From Actinomycetota bacterium (GTDB taxonomy: Bacteria > Actinomycetota > Actinomycetes > Nanopelagicales > Nanopelagicaceae): a stretch of DNA of 16,388 nt. The translations under genes were made by a program, and so were the position numbers. How positions within the stretch are numbered: the first letter of the stretch is position 1; every line of letters starts with the position of its first letter. Shown one piece after another: positions 6,517 to 13,874 of this stretch. Location: assembly GCA_005787645.1 (NCBI GenBank), contig SYAM01000007.1, forward strand, positions 1 to 16,388, given 5' to 3'. Under the pieces are notes generated by a model, which was not told the origin of the DNA, did no database searches, and was given only the letters and a program-made list of their open reading frames with translations.

Positions 6517-7464
6517 GTGCGTCTAGATCTCCTTGCTGCTCTAAGTGGCATTCTTATAGCAGCCCAGTCGCGGGTGAATGGTGGACTCTCGGCAGCGCTA
6601 GGAAATAGCACCGAGGCAGCGGTTTACTCGTTTGGTTCTGGATTTGTACTCCTTAACATAATCGCTCTAGCCAACCCCAAGGTAAGGCACGGCATTCGAC
6701 GAATCGTTGCTGGGGTAAAAAGTGGTGAACTTCCCCTGTGGCGGCTCTCTGCAGGAATCATGGGAGGAATCTTCGTTGCTATCCAGACCTTCACAGTTCC
6801 AATCATTGGCGTTGCGCTGCTTTCAGTGGTCATGATTGCCGGTCAAACGTTGGCATCGTTAATGGTAGATCGAATAGGTATCACTGGCGGTGGAAAGCAA
6901 CCAATAACAATCCGCAGAGTTTTAGCTGCCGCAATCACAATTATTGCTGTACTCGTCGCTGTATGGGAGGAAATCCAACTCGCCAATATCTCACCAGTTC
7001 CTATCATCGTCGTCTTTGTTGGTGGATTTATGATTGGTGTCCAGCGCGCGCTCAATGGGCAGATTAATGATGTGTCTGGGCAAAGTTTTTCAACAACATG
7101 GCTCAATTTCTTTATGGGCACATCAACACTTGTCATCCTGTTGATTGTCAATACGGCACGAGGCGAAGCGATAGTCGGTCTACCAACATCACCATGGTGG
7201 ATCTACTGGGGTGGAACTATTGGAGTCCTCTATATAGCCTCATCGTCAGTGATAGTGGCAAAGATTGGCGTGCTTTCTTTCACGCTATTTGCTACCGGAG
7301 GACAGCTGATTGGTTCTTTGATTTTTGATCTGATTGCACCACCGGAGGATGTGAAAATCGGTATCAATCTCGTCCTTGGAATTTTGATTACTTATGTTGG
7401 AGTTCTTGTTGGTGGATTACACAAACAAGGATCAATACGAACGAGATCTACGCCAAATGATTGA
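6517..7464 (+). CDS. DMT superfamily transporter, YdcZ (DUF606) type, two-repeat form
   Basis: This 315-aa membrane protein has about ten hydrophobic segments arranged as two related halves (about 1-150 and 158-305). The N-terminal LDLLAALSGILIAAQSRVNG and the second-half VVFVGGFMIGVQRALNGQIN are corresponding segments of the DUF606/YdcZ repeat, with a conserved Asn-Gly in each. Many bacteria encode a single-repeat form; here both repeats are in one chain. It presumably exports or imports a small metabolite, but no substrate can be deduced. The start is GTG 6517, the first possible start after an in-frame TAA at 6499-6501 that ends the upstream gene. No Shine-Dalgarno sequence is visible, and an AAGAAG/CTTCTT inverted pair (6493-6498 and 6507-6512) precedes it. 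Its 3' end overlaps the convergent dedA-like gene by 33 bp. Confidence 0.85.
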   Translation: MRLDLLAALSGILIAAQSRVNGGLSAALGNSTEAAVYSFGSGFVLLNIIALANPKVRHGIRRIVAGVKSGELPLWRLSAGIMGGIFVAIQTFTVPIIGVALLSVVMIAGQTLASLMVDRIGITGGGKQPITIRRVLAAAITIIAVLVAVWEEIQLANISPVPIIVVFVGGFMIGVQRALNGQINDVSGQSFSTTWLNFFMGTSTLVILLIVNTARGEAIVGLPTSPWWIYWGGTIGVLYIASSSVIVAKIGVLSFTLFATGGQLIGSLIFDLIAPPEDVKIGINLVLGILITYVGVLVGGLHKQGSIRTRSTPND

Positions 7465-8040
7465 AAGTATCGATCCGCCAATAAAGAATGCGGCAATTGC
7501 GTAGGAGAATGTTTTCACTATAGGAATACTTGCGGAGAAGTAACCTGCAATTGTTATGCCCACTCCCCAAGCGAGCGCTCCGACGGCATTTGCTGAGAGG
7601 AATTTGTAGTACGGCATTTTGGAAATTCCAGCGATGGGCGGAATAAAGGTGCGAAACCACGGAAAGAATCGTGCAGCACATACTGCCCACCAGCCATGTT
7701 TTTGGTAGAACACCTCAGAGCGAGCAACCATCCTCCCCACTCGGGGTTTCTTTGATTTTTCTAGATAGGGACGACCAAGTTTTCGACCTGTTACATACCC
7801 AACCTGATCTCCAATGAATGCGGCAAGAAAGATTCCCGCAACCAGAACCACAATATTCATATCATTACGAGCCGCGGCAACAAGGCCAGCGCTAAAGAGT
7901 ATTGAATCTCCAGGAAGCCAGAACGCGACGAGAATTCCAGTTTCAAGAAAGACGATTCCCCAGACCAACATGTAAAGCAGAAATGGGGCTATTGGGGAGA
8001 ATCTCTCATCGAAACTTGCCGCAAATTCAAGAGAGGTCAT
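7432..8040 (-). CDS. DedA family (VTT domain) membrane protein
   Basis: This 202-aa protein has the SNARE-associated/VTT domain of the DedA family, linked elsewhere to lipid-carrier and phospholipid flipping and to membrane homeostasis. Visible landmarks: FLETG (31-35, acidic Glu33), WLPGDSILFSAG (41-52), the GYVTGRKLGRP segment (81-91), and the re-entrant signature ARFFPWFRTFIPPIAG (123-138) with Arg124, Arg130 and the Pro-Pro pair, followed by FLSANAVGALAW (147-158). Hydrophobic helices lie near 18-40, 64-80, 151-168 and 178-196. The start ATG overlaps the stop of the upstream mannose-6-phosphate isomerase gene (ATGA, 8037-8040), so it is translationally coupled as the last gene of the malic enzyme operon; no independent Shine-Dalgarno is evident. 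The tail overlaps the convergent DMT gene. Confidence 0.88.
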   Translation of the reverse strand: MTSLEFAASFDERFSPIAPFLLYMLVWGIVFLETGILVAFWLPGDSILFSAGLVAAARNDMNIVVLVAGIFLAAFIGDQVGYVTGRKLGRPYLEKSKKPRVGRMVARSEVFYQKHGWWAVCAARFFPWFRTFIPPIAGISKMPYYKFLSANAVGALAWGVGITIAGYFSASIPIVKTFSYAIAAFFIGGSILSIIWRRSRSY

Positions 8041-9065
8041 GGTGCAAGCGCCGCGAGAGCAGGAAGTGGAGGTCGCGAGAGAATTCCGCTGGCTCCCTTA
8101 AGGCTCCACTGGCCGGCATCGTAGGGAATAACGAGCGCATCGCCATGCCCGACTGCGATTGCACCACTTTTTTCGGTGGTCAGCACACCATCACCTTCGA
8201 GCAGGAGCAAGATGCCAAATCCTGCATCGATTGATGCGCCATCGCCTGGAATCACTTCGGCACGGAAATACCCATCAGCTTTACTGGTGAATAACGAACG
8301 AATCTCACCACCTGTGAAGTGGGAGCATTTTACTAAAGTGGATATCTCATCAGAACTGAGTTGATCGTAATTGAGTGAATCAAGGACTACATCGAAACCA
8401 AGTCCGAGATGTCCATCTTTCAATCCATCAACAGCGAATCCCTCCCACTCCAAGAGTGCAGAGAGGTCGGTTGGCTCCTGTAATTCAAGTACAAAAATCC
8501 CAGCATCAATCGCGTGGGCAGTTCCGGCCGGCACCAAGATCGCATCTCCTGGTTTCACCGAGACCATATTTAAGGAAGCCAAAAGGGCAGCAGAATCTTT
8601 TGCCTGCACCATCGAAAAAATCGCATCCTTCTTCATCTGTTTCGCAAAACCAAGACCCACTTTGGCATTCTCGGGTGCATCCAAAATTATCCATGCTTCA
8701 GTCTTTCCATGATCAAGCGCAAGGTGCTTTTTGGCGAATGCTTTATTGGGATGGAAGTGGACGGGAAGACGTTGATCTGGGTCCAGTAACTTCACGAGGA
8801 TCTCAGTGCTCGTTCCGAATGCATCGACATGTGCTTTGCCAAGCCATCGTTCTGGTTCACGTGCGACTGCTTCACGGAGATACTCACCGTCAGGCAGGAG
8901 CGATAGACCCATCTCCCGCTCACCAAATCGAGTCGTCGTTGCGCCTATCCATTCTTCAGGTCGCATTGGTCCACCAGGTCCATTGCGAAGCACTCCAATT
9001 CGGTCTCCACCACGATAGAAATGATCGAATTGGTTAGAGGGCAGGATTACTGGGGTGAGTGACAT
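8037..9065 (-). CDS. manA: Mannose-6-phosphate isomerase, class I homologue
   Basis: This 342-aa protein of the cupin-fold class I phosphomannose isomerase group should interconvert mannose-6-phosphate and fructose-6-phosphate in the cytoplasm, using one zinc ion. Likely zinc ligands are His103 and His105 in LPVHFHPNKAFAKKHL, Glu123 in KTEAW and His184 in PAGTAHAID. The usual Gln-Val-His-Pro motif of well-known enzymes reads Val-His-Phe-His-Pro here, a variant I associate with shorter actinobacterial homologues. The N-terminus (PSNQFDHFYRGGDRIGVLR and EEWIGA) is typical of these. I chose ATG 9065, 10 nt after the malic enzyme stop; a TTG further upstream at 9107 would overlap that gene. It provides a route into mannose units for envelope glycans, but no other mannose gene is adjacent. 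Assignment to the family is good; strict substrate specificity is inferred. Confidence 0.85.
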   Translation of the reverse strand: MSLTPVILPSNQFDHFYRGGDRIGVLRNGPGGPMRPEEWIGATTTRFGEREMGLSLLPDGEYLREAVAREPERWLGKAHVDAFGTSTEILVKLLDPDQRLPVHFHPNKAFAKKHLALDHGKTEAWIILDAPENAKVGLGFAKQMKKDAIFSMVQAKDSAALLASLNMVSVKPGDAILVPAGTAHAIDAGIFVLELQEPTDLSALLEWEGFAVDGLKDGHLGLGFDVVLDSLNYDQLSSDEISTLVKCSHFTGGEIRSLFTSKADGYFRAEVIPGDGASIDAGFGILLLLEGDGVLTTEKSGAIAVGHGDALVIPYDAGQWSLKGASGILSRPPLPALAALAP

Positions 9066-9075
9066 AGCGGTGAGT

Positions 9076-10455
9076 TTACCTACAGGTGGCTTTGATGGCG
9101 GCGGCAACCGCTGGGGTTACTGCAGGATCAAAGACGCTTGGAATAATGAAGCTCTCATTTAATTGCTCTGGCTTCACACAATTGGCAATCGCATTCGCAG
9201 CAGCTACTAAGGCATGCTCGGTGATTTTTGTCGCACCGATATCGAGAAGGCCTCGGAAGACTCCCGGAAAGGCAAGAACGTTATTAATCTGATTCGGTTG
9301 ATCACTTCGACCAGTGGCAACAACTTTCGCATGACGGCGAGCGATCTCTGGGTCGACCTCAGGATCTGGGTTGGCTAATGCGAAGACAATCGCATCTTTT
9401 GCCATGCTTTGTAAATCACTTTCATTGATGACATTCGGCACGCTGACTCCGATAAATACATCAGCTCCTGCCAGAGCCTGGCTGAGCGAACCAGTGAAGT
9501 TCTCAGTATTGCTGATCTCAATAAACCAGGTGCGCATCTCATCGCTCTTAGGTGAACCTTTATGAATCACACCATTGATATCAAAACCAATCATATGTCG
9601 CGCTCCAGCATGGTAGAGCAACTGCGCTACAGCGGTACCCGCAGCACCTACTCCATTAAGAACGATTTTTACTTCAGATATATCTTTCTTTACCAACTTA
9701 AGTGCATTCTTGAGCGCGGCAGTCACAACGATTGCAGTTCCATGTTGATCATCATGAAAGACTGGGATATCTAGAACTTCACGAAGTCTTCGCTCTATCT
9801 CAAAACAACGAGGAGCGGAGATATCTTCTAGATTAATGCCGCCATAAACCGGAGCGATGATTTGCACTGTGCGAACAATTTCATCAACATCTTGGGTGTC
9901 TAAACAAACTGGCCACGCATCGATATTTGCAAATCTCTTGAAGAGCGCTGCCTTACCTTCCATGACCGGCATCGCTGCGGCAGGGCCTATATTTCCAAGA
10001 CCAAGAACCGCGGAGCCATCGGTAACGACAGCGACAGTATTTCTTTTTATAGTCAACCGACGAGCATCACTTGGATCAGCAGCAATCGCTTGGCAGACTC
10101 GGGCAACCCCTGGAGTGTAAGCACGGGAGAGATCATCACGAGTTTTAATCTGAACTTTGCTATGGACTTCGATTTTTCCACCAAGATGGATCAGAAAGGT
10201 TCTGTCACTTACCTTTCGCACCTTCAAGTCAGGTACTTCAGAGATTGCTTTTGCGACTTGATCAGCATGGTCTGCATCAATGGTGTCACAGGTGATATCG
10301 ATTACAACCCGGTCAAAGGATGAATCTACGATGTCTAGTGCGGTCAGCGAAGCCCCTTGAGAATTAAGGACTGCTGTTAGCGCTGACACAGGTTGGTTGG
10401 CTGAAGGACCTTCAACGCGAATAGTGATTCCATAGCCGGGGCTCGTAGAAACCAT
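9076..10455 (-). CDS. Malic enzyme with N-terminal ACT domain
   Basis: This 459-aa protein should oxidatively decarboxylate malate to pyruvate with NAD or NADP. Residues about 8-85 form an ACT domain (GYGITIRVEG onwards), usually a small-molecule-sensing module. The malic domain follows: RAYTPGVA (111-118, catalytic Tyr113), EGKAALFK (166-173, catalytic Lys168), metal ligands Glu210, Asp211 and Asp235 (GINLEDISAPRCFEIE and PVFHDDQHGTAIV). The nucleotide-binding domain has VLNGVGAAGTA (265-275) and the ANPDPE segment (361-366). AGGAGA lies 6 nt before ATG 10455. It heads the operon malic enzyme, mannose-6-phosphate isomerase, dedA-like gene. NAD versus NADP preference cannot be decided safely from the sequence. 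Family assignment is very secure. Confidence 0.94.
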   Translation of the reverse strand: MVSTSPGYGITIRVEGPSANQPVSALTAVLNSQGASLTALDIVDSSFDRVVIDITCDTIDADHADQVAKAISEVPDLKVRKVSDRTFLIHLGGKIEVHSKVQIKTRDDLSRAYTPGVARVCQAIAADPSDARRLTIKRNTVAVVTDGSAVLGLGNIGPAAAMPVMEGKAALFKRFANIDAWPVCLDTQDVDEIVRTVQIIAPVYGGINLEDISAPRCFEIERRLREVLDIPVFHDDQHGTAIVVTAALKNALKLVKKDISEVKIVLNGVGAAGTAVAQLLYHAGARHMIGFDINGVIHKGSPKSDEMRTWFIEISNTENFTGSLSQALAGADVFIGVSVPNVINESDLQSMAKDAIVFALANPDPEVDPEIARRHAKVVATGRSDQPNQINNVLAFPGVFRGLLDIGATKITEHALVAAANAIANCVKPEQLNESFIIPSVFDPAVTPAVAAAIKATCR

Positions 10456-10480
10456 AAAAATCTCCTAATGTTGGATATTC

Positions 10481-10509
10481 AGAGTACGACTACGAGGGGG
10501 ATTTATGAA
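10481..10509 (-). promoter_or_regulatory. Candidate promoter of the malic enzyme operon
   Basis: On the - strand TTCATA (10509-10504, four of six matches to TTGACA) and TACTCT (10486-10481) are separated by 17 nt. Transcription would begin near 10474, leaving a leader of about 20 nt that carries the AGGAGA Shine-Dalgarno. The -35 lies over the start codon of the divergent aminotransferase, so the two genes may interfere. Confidence 0.45.
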
Positions 10510-11866
10510 TTCGCAGGCCAGTGATAAGCCTCACGGGCTCGATGGGGCACAGGTTGCAGCCCTTGATAAGGCCCATGTGTTCCACTCCTGGTCGGCGCAG
10601 GCAGCCATCTCTCCCCTGCCAGTTGCTGGCGGGAAAGGCTCTTATTTTTGGGATTTCGATGGGAAGAAGTATTTAGATTTTTCAAGTCAGCTCGTGTTCA
10701 CCAACGTTGGTCATCAACATCCTCGCATCATCGAGGCAATCAAAAAACAAGCGGATATCTTGGCGACGACTGCACCGCAACATGCTAATGACATTCGCAG
10801 TATCGCTGCACAAAAAATATCTTCACATGCCGAGAGTTTCCATAACAAAGTGTTTTTCACCAATGGCGGAGCAGATGCTGTAGAGAATGCGATACGTATG
10901 GCGCGTATTCACACTAATCGCCACAAAATTCTTTCGCATTATCGTTCTTATCACGGTAACACTGCTGCAGCAATCGCTGCTACGGGAGATCCAAGACGCT
11001 GGCCAAATGAATTCGCATATGGACATATTCATTTCTTTGGTCCATACCTCTATCGCTCTGCATTTTGGGCCACAACTGAAGAGGAAGAGTGCAAACGCGC
11101 ACTGGAGCATCTTGAGAATCTGATTATTCTTGAGGGTCCAAGAACAATTGCTGCAATCATTATCGAATCAATTGTCGGCACTAATGGAATTCTTGTACCA
11201 CCTAAAGGCTATCTTGAGGGTGTACGCGCACTTTGTGATAAATATGGAATTATCTGGATTGCAGATGAAGTGATGGCGGGTTTTGCTCGCGCAGGTAAAT
11301 GGTTTGCATACCAACACTCAAGCGCTAAACCAGATTTGATTGTCTTTGCTAAAGGCGTTAACTCTGGGTATGTTCCGCTTGGTGGCGTAGTCATAAGCGA
11401 TGAGATTGCAAAGACTTTCGATGACCGAGTATTCCCAGGTGGACTTACCTACATGGGCCACCCACTTGCCTGCGCTGCTGCAGTCGCTGCAATCGACCTC
11501 ATGGAAGAAGAGGGAATCATCGAGTATGCCGCTGAAATTGGCGAGAAGATAATTGGTCCCGCGCTCCATGATTTAGCAGCAAAACATAAGGTTATTGGCG
11601 ATATTCGCGGCAAGGGAGTCTTCTGGGGCGTTGACCTGGTAACCGATCGCGCTTCCCGTGAGCCGCTTGCTCCGTATGGAGCATCAAGTCCGGCGATGAA
11701 TGAATTTGCTGCTGCGTGTAAGAAAGATGGGCTCTGGCCATTCGTTCATTTCAACAGAACTCATGTTGTGCCACCGTGCACGATTAGCGAACAAGAGTTG
11801 AAAGAAGGTTTTGCGATAATGGATAAGGCGTTGAGTGCAATTGGAAAGTTTTACACCGGCGCCTAG
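10505..11866 (+). CDS. Class III pyridoxal-phosphate aminotransferase
   Basis: This 453-aa cytoplasmic enzyme is of the acetylornithine/omega-amino-acid aminotransferase fold type I family. Key parts: SQLVFTNVGHQHPRI (61-75), phosphate-binding FTNGGADAVENAIRMAR (118-134), YRSYHG (146-151), the cofactor-ring Asp254 in IADEVMAGFARAGKW (252-266), the Schiff-base lysine Lys283 in VFAKGVNSGYVPLGGV (280-295) and GGLTYMGHPLAC (312-323). These marks, with the overall layout, recall taurine- or beta-alanine:pyruvate transaminases and related omega-transaminases more than ornithine or GABA enzymes, but the substrate is not settled. The start ATG 10505 is preceded by GAGGGGG (10494-10500). The gene is divergent from the malic enzyme operon with only 49 bp between starts, and its last 4 bp overlap the convergent parA-like gene. 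No substrate-related gene lies next to it. Confidence 0.88.
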   Translation: MNSQASDKPHGLDGAQVAALDKAHVFHSWSAQAAISPLPVAGGKGSYFWDFDGKKYLDFSSQLVFTNVGHQHPRIIEAIKKQADILATTAPQHANDIRSIAAQKISSHAESFHNKVFFTNGGADAVENAIRMARIHTNRHKILSHYRSYHGNTAAAIAATGDPRRWPNEFAYGHIHFFGPYLYRSAFWATTEEEECKRALEHLENLIILEGPRTIAAIIIESIVGTNGILVPPKGYLEGVRALCDKYGIIWIADEVMAGFARAGKWFAYQHSSAKPDLIVFAKGVNSGYVPLGGVVISDEIAKTFDDRVFPGGLTYMGHPLACAAAVAAIDLMEEEGIIEYAAEIGEKIIGPALHDLAAKHKVIGDIRGKGVFWGVDLVTDRASREPLAPYGASSPAMNEFAAACKKDGLWPFVHFNRTHVVPPCTISEQELKEGFAIMDKALSAIGKFYTGA

Positions 11867-12630
11867 CCACGGATGAGTGTGGTTAAGTGCTTATCAAAGA
11901 TTGCACTTACCTCACGTGAACCTGCTGTACCAACAGCCTGAATCGGCTTACCAAAGCTCTCTGCCTGTTGGAATGCGATTCGATCTGGGATCGCAGGTTT
12001 CATAATCTGCTTACCGAAGATTCGACCCATCTCACGAATTCGATAATCATGCTCTTCAGCAACGCTCTTGACACGGTTAGGCAAAATGCCAGCAAGCTTC
12101 AATTTCTTGTTATGTGAATTACGGATCTCTTCGATTTCTTCAGCAGCTCGCTCAGCACCTTGAAGTCCGAAGAAAGTTGGAGTAGCAACAACAACAGCGA
12201 GGTCGCTAGCAGCGAGTGCTTCACGTGTGAGGGTGCCAAGAGATGGTGGGCAATCAATAAGAACCAAGTCGTAACCTTCGAGTTTTTCCAAGGCGCGAGC
12301 AAGACGAGGTTTGAAAGCAGCAGCAGATTTAAATGCATCATGCTGAATCAGGTTTGGGCTGGAAGCGATGACATCAACCTCGCCCGGAGCTATCTCCCAG
12401 GCGCATTCAGTAAGACTGTTATGGAGCGTGTTAATGGTGGGATTTGCGAGCACCTCAGCTGCAGTAGATGCTGGATTCTTTGCAGCAAGAATCGATGTCG
12501 CATTACCTTGTGGATCAAGGTCAATGACTAGCGTTGCTAATCCACGAACGGTTGCCGCTCCAGCAAAACCAAGAAGTACAGAGGTCTTTCCGACGCCACC
12601 TTTAAGGCTCAAAATGCTGACTACTCGCAT
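11863..12630 (-). CDS. ParA/MinD family P-loop ATPase (orphan)
   Basis: This 255-aa protein has the deviant Walker A motif KGGVGKTS (residues 10-17, with the signature Lys10 and catalytic-site Lys15), Walker A' VIDLDPQGN (35-43, Asp38) and Walker B LVLIDCPPSLG (122-132, Asp126). Such ATPases form ATP-dependent dimers that bind DNA or membrane and position chromosomes, plasmids or protein complexes. No parB or parS-like gene is next to it, so it is probably not the main chromosomal ParA; the cargo is unknown. ATG 12630 has AGGA 7 nt upstream. It follows upp after 20 nt on the same strand, in a likely upp-parA operon, and its 3' end overlaps the convergent aminotransferase gene by 4 bp. Confidence 0.85.
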   Translation of the reverse strand: MRVVSILSLKGGVGKTSVLLGFAGAATVRGLATLVIDLDPQGNATSILAAKNPASTAAEVLANPTINTLHNSLTECAWEIAPGEVDVIASSPNLIQHDAFKSAAAFKPRLARALEKLEGYDLVLIDCPPSLGTLTREALAASDLAVVVATPTFFGLQGAERAAEEIEEIRNSHNKKLKLAGILPNRVKSVAEEHDYRIREMGRIFGKQIMKPAIPDRIAFQQAESFGKPIQAVGTAGSREVSAIFDKHLTTLIRG

Positions 12631-12650
12631 GGCGTCATCCTAACTACTTT

Positions 12651-13283
12651 TTAAACAGTCCCATAGAGTCGATCGCCGGCATCGCCTAAGCCCGGGACGA
12701 TATAACCATGCTCGTTCAATCTCTCATCGAGCGCGCCCATCACTACAGTCACCGGCGCACCAGTGAGTGATTTTTCTAGGGCTGCGACTCCCTCGGGTGC
12801 AGCGAGGATGCAGATGATAGTGATATCAGTAGCCCCGCGCTCTAGAAGGTAGTGAGTGGCAGCAATCAATGTGCCACCAGTAGCGAGCATTGGGTCGAGG
12901 ATGTAGCACTGCCGGCCAGAGAGATCCTCGGGTAAGCGATTGGCATAAGTAGATGCCTGCAAGGTTTTCTCATCGCGGACCATTCCTAGGAATCCAACTT
13001 CTGCAGAGGGAATCAACCGCGTCATTCCTTCGAGCATGCCAAGGCCAGCGCGCAAAATCGGAACCACTAGTGGACGTGGTTTTGAGAGATGGACTCCGGT
13101 CGTTGGCGCTACGGGAGTTTCGATGGAGATCTTTTCAGTACGAATTTCGCGAGTGGCTTCATAAGCCAAGAGCATCACAAGTTCTTCTGTGAGATGGCGG
13201 AAAGTTGGTGAATCAGTTCTTTTATCGCGAAGAAGTGTTAATTTGTGGGTGATGAGAGGATGATTAGCCACGTGAGTCTTCAT
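12651..13283 (-). CDS. upp: Uracil phosphoribosyltransferase
   Basis: This 210-aa enzyme of the pyrimidine salvage pathway makes UMP from uracil and PRPP in the cytoplasm. The length matches the family's usual 208-210 aa when ATG 13283 (MKTHVANHP) is used; upstream in-frame start codons would add a non-family extension overlapping tadA. Diagnostic segments are PRPLVVPILRAGLGM (69-83), the PRPP-binding loop YILDPMLATGGTL (127-139) and the uracil-binding GYIVPGLGDAGDR (193-205). No Shine-Dalgarno is seen, but a TAGGCT box ends 7 nt before the ATG, suggesting a leaderless message. It is divergent from tadA and followed by the parA-like gene. Confidence 0.95.
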   Translation of the reverse strand: MKTHVANHPLITHKLTLLRDKRTDSPTFRHLTEELVMLLAYEATREIRTEKISIETPVAPTTGVHLSKPRPLVVPILRAGLGMLEGMTRLIPSAEVGFLGMVRDEKTLQASTYANRLPEDLSGRQCYILDPMLATGGTLIAATHYLLERGATDITIICILAAPEGVAALEKSLTGAPVTVVMGALDERLNEHGYIVPGLGDAGDRLYGTV

Positions 13284-13290
13284 AACCAAG

Positions 13291-13300
13291 AGCCTATCGC
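13291..13300. promoter_or_regulatory. Overlapping divergent -10 candidates for upp and tadA
   Basis: On the - strand TAGGCT (13296-13291) lies 7 nt before the upp ATG. On the + strand TATCGC (13295-13300) lies 7 nt before the tadA ATG at 13308, though it lacks the usual final T. The two boxes share 2 bp, so polymerase could occupy only one at a time. Both genes would be leaderless. No strong -35 is apparent on either side. Confidence 0.35.
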
Positions 13301-13307
13301 AGCAGCT

Positions 13308-13742
13308 ATGGAGAAAGCGCTCGCCGCTGCAGAGAGCGCTTGGCATGACCATGGCGATGTACCAGTTGGCGCAGTGGTTCTCGACCCTAATGGTTCCTTT
13401 ATTGCCACAGGAGTGAACGAGCGTGAGCTAAGGCATGACCCGACTGCGCACGCAGAAGTGGTTGCGATTCGTAAAGCTGCAGAGAAATTAGATAACTGGC
13501 GTCTTGATGGGTGCACGCTAGTTGTCACGCTTGAGCCATGTGCGATGTGTGCCGGTGCAATTATGCAATCACGATTTTCGAGATTGGTATTCGGAGCATG
13601 GGATGAGAAAGCCGGTGCAGTAGGTTCGGTAGTTGATCTCATCAGAGACCCACGCGCTCTCACTAAAGTCGAAGTTATATCTGGGGTATTGGCAGAACGT
13701 TCAAGCGCGCTGTTAAAGGAGTTCTTTGCCCAGTCTCGATAA
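13308..13742 (+). CDS. tadA: tRNA-specific adenosine deaminase (A34 to inosine)
   Basis: This 144-aa zinc-dependent deaminase of the CDA superfamily converts A34 to inosine in the tRNA-Arg(ACG) anticodon. Catalytic signatures are HAEVVAI (48-54; zinc ligand His48, proton-shuttling Glu50) and LEPCAMCAGAI (75-85; zinc ligands Cys78 and Cys81). GDVPVGAVV (16-24) and a C-terminal helix (about 126-140) are also typical. I chose ATG 13308 because the family sequence begins there and it does not overlap upp. ATG 13260 or GTG 13245 would add 16 or 21 residues and overlap the upp 5' end. A tRNA-Ser gene follows 28 nt downstream, a linkage I recall as common in Actinobacteria. Confidence 0.92.
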   Translation: MEKALAAAESAWHDHGDVPVGAVVLDPNGSFIATGVNERELRHDPTAHAEVVAIRKAAEKLDNWRLDGCTLVVTLEPCAMCAGAIMQSRFSRLVFGAWDEKAGAVGSVVDLIRDPRALTKVEVISGVLAERSSALLKEFFAQSR

Positions 13743-13757
13743 GAGATTTGAATAAGG

Positions 13758-13763
13758 TATCTT
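13758..13763 (+). promoter_or_regulatory. Candidate -10 element for tRNA-Ser(CGA)
   Basis: TATCTT ends 7 nt before the first base of the mature tRNA, so the transcript would begin at or very near the mature 5' end. The -35 is poor. Read-through from tadA is equally possible. Confidence 0.3.
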
Positions 13764-13770
13764 TAGTGAC

Positions 13771-13860
13771 GGTGGCGTGTCTGAGCGGCCTAAAGAGCAC
13801 GCCTCGAAAGCGTGTGTGGGGGAAACTCCACCGTGGGTTCAAATCCCACCGCCACCGCCA
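13771..13860 (+). tRNA. tRNA-Ser (anticodon CGA), CCA encoded
   Basis: The acceptor strands GGTGGCG (13771-13777) and CGCCACC (13850-13856) pair fully, followed by discriminator G and an encoded CCA (13858-13860). The anticodon stem CACGC/GCGTG (13798-13802 and 13810-13814) frames the loop CTCGAAA with anticodon CGA at 13805-13807, reading UCG. The long variable arm (about 13815-13834, GGGG and CTCC portions) and GTTCAAATCC T-loop are typical of a type II serine tRNA. Confidence 0.96.
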
Positions 13861-13874
13861 GATTTACAGTTGAT

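Noticed and set aside
8375..9037. 220-codon + strand open frame opposite manA
   Set aside because: The - strand frame encodes a recognisable phosphomannose isomerase with zinc ligands. The + frame gives a Gln/His/Arg/Pro/Ser-rich composition without motif, typical of a shadow.
9066..9107. Upstream TTG extension of the mannose-6-phosphate isomerase gene
   Set aside because: It would overlap the malic enzyme 3' end by 32 bp and add a Pro-rich stretch not seen in the family; ATG 9065 is adequate.
13284..13352. Longer N-terminus for upp
   Set aside because: It adds 23 residues (MVMPSALCSG...) not found in the 208-210 aa family and runs through the tadA 5' region.
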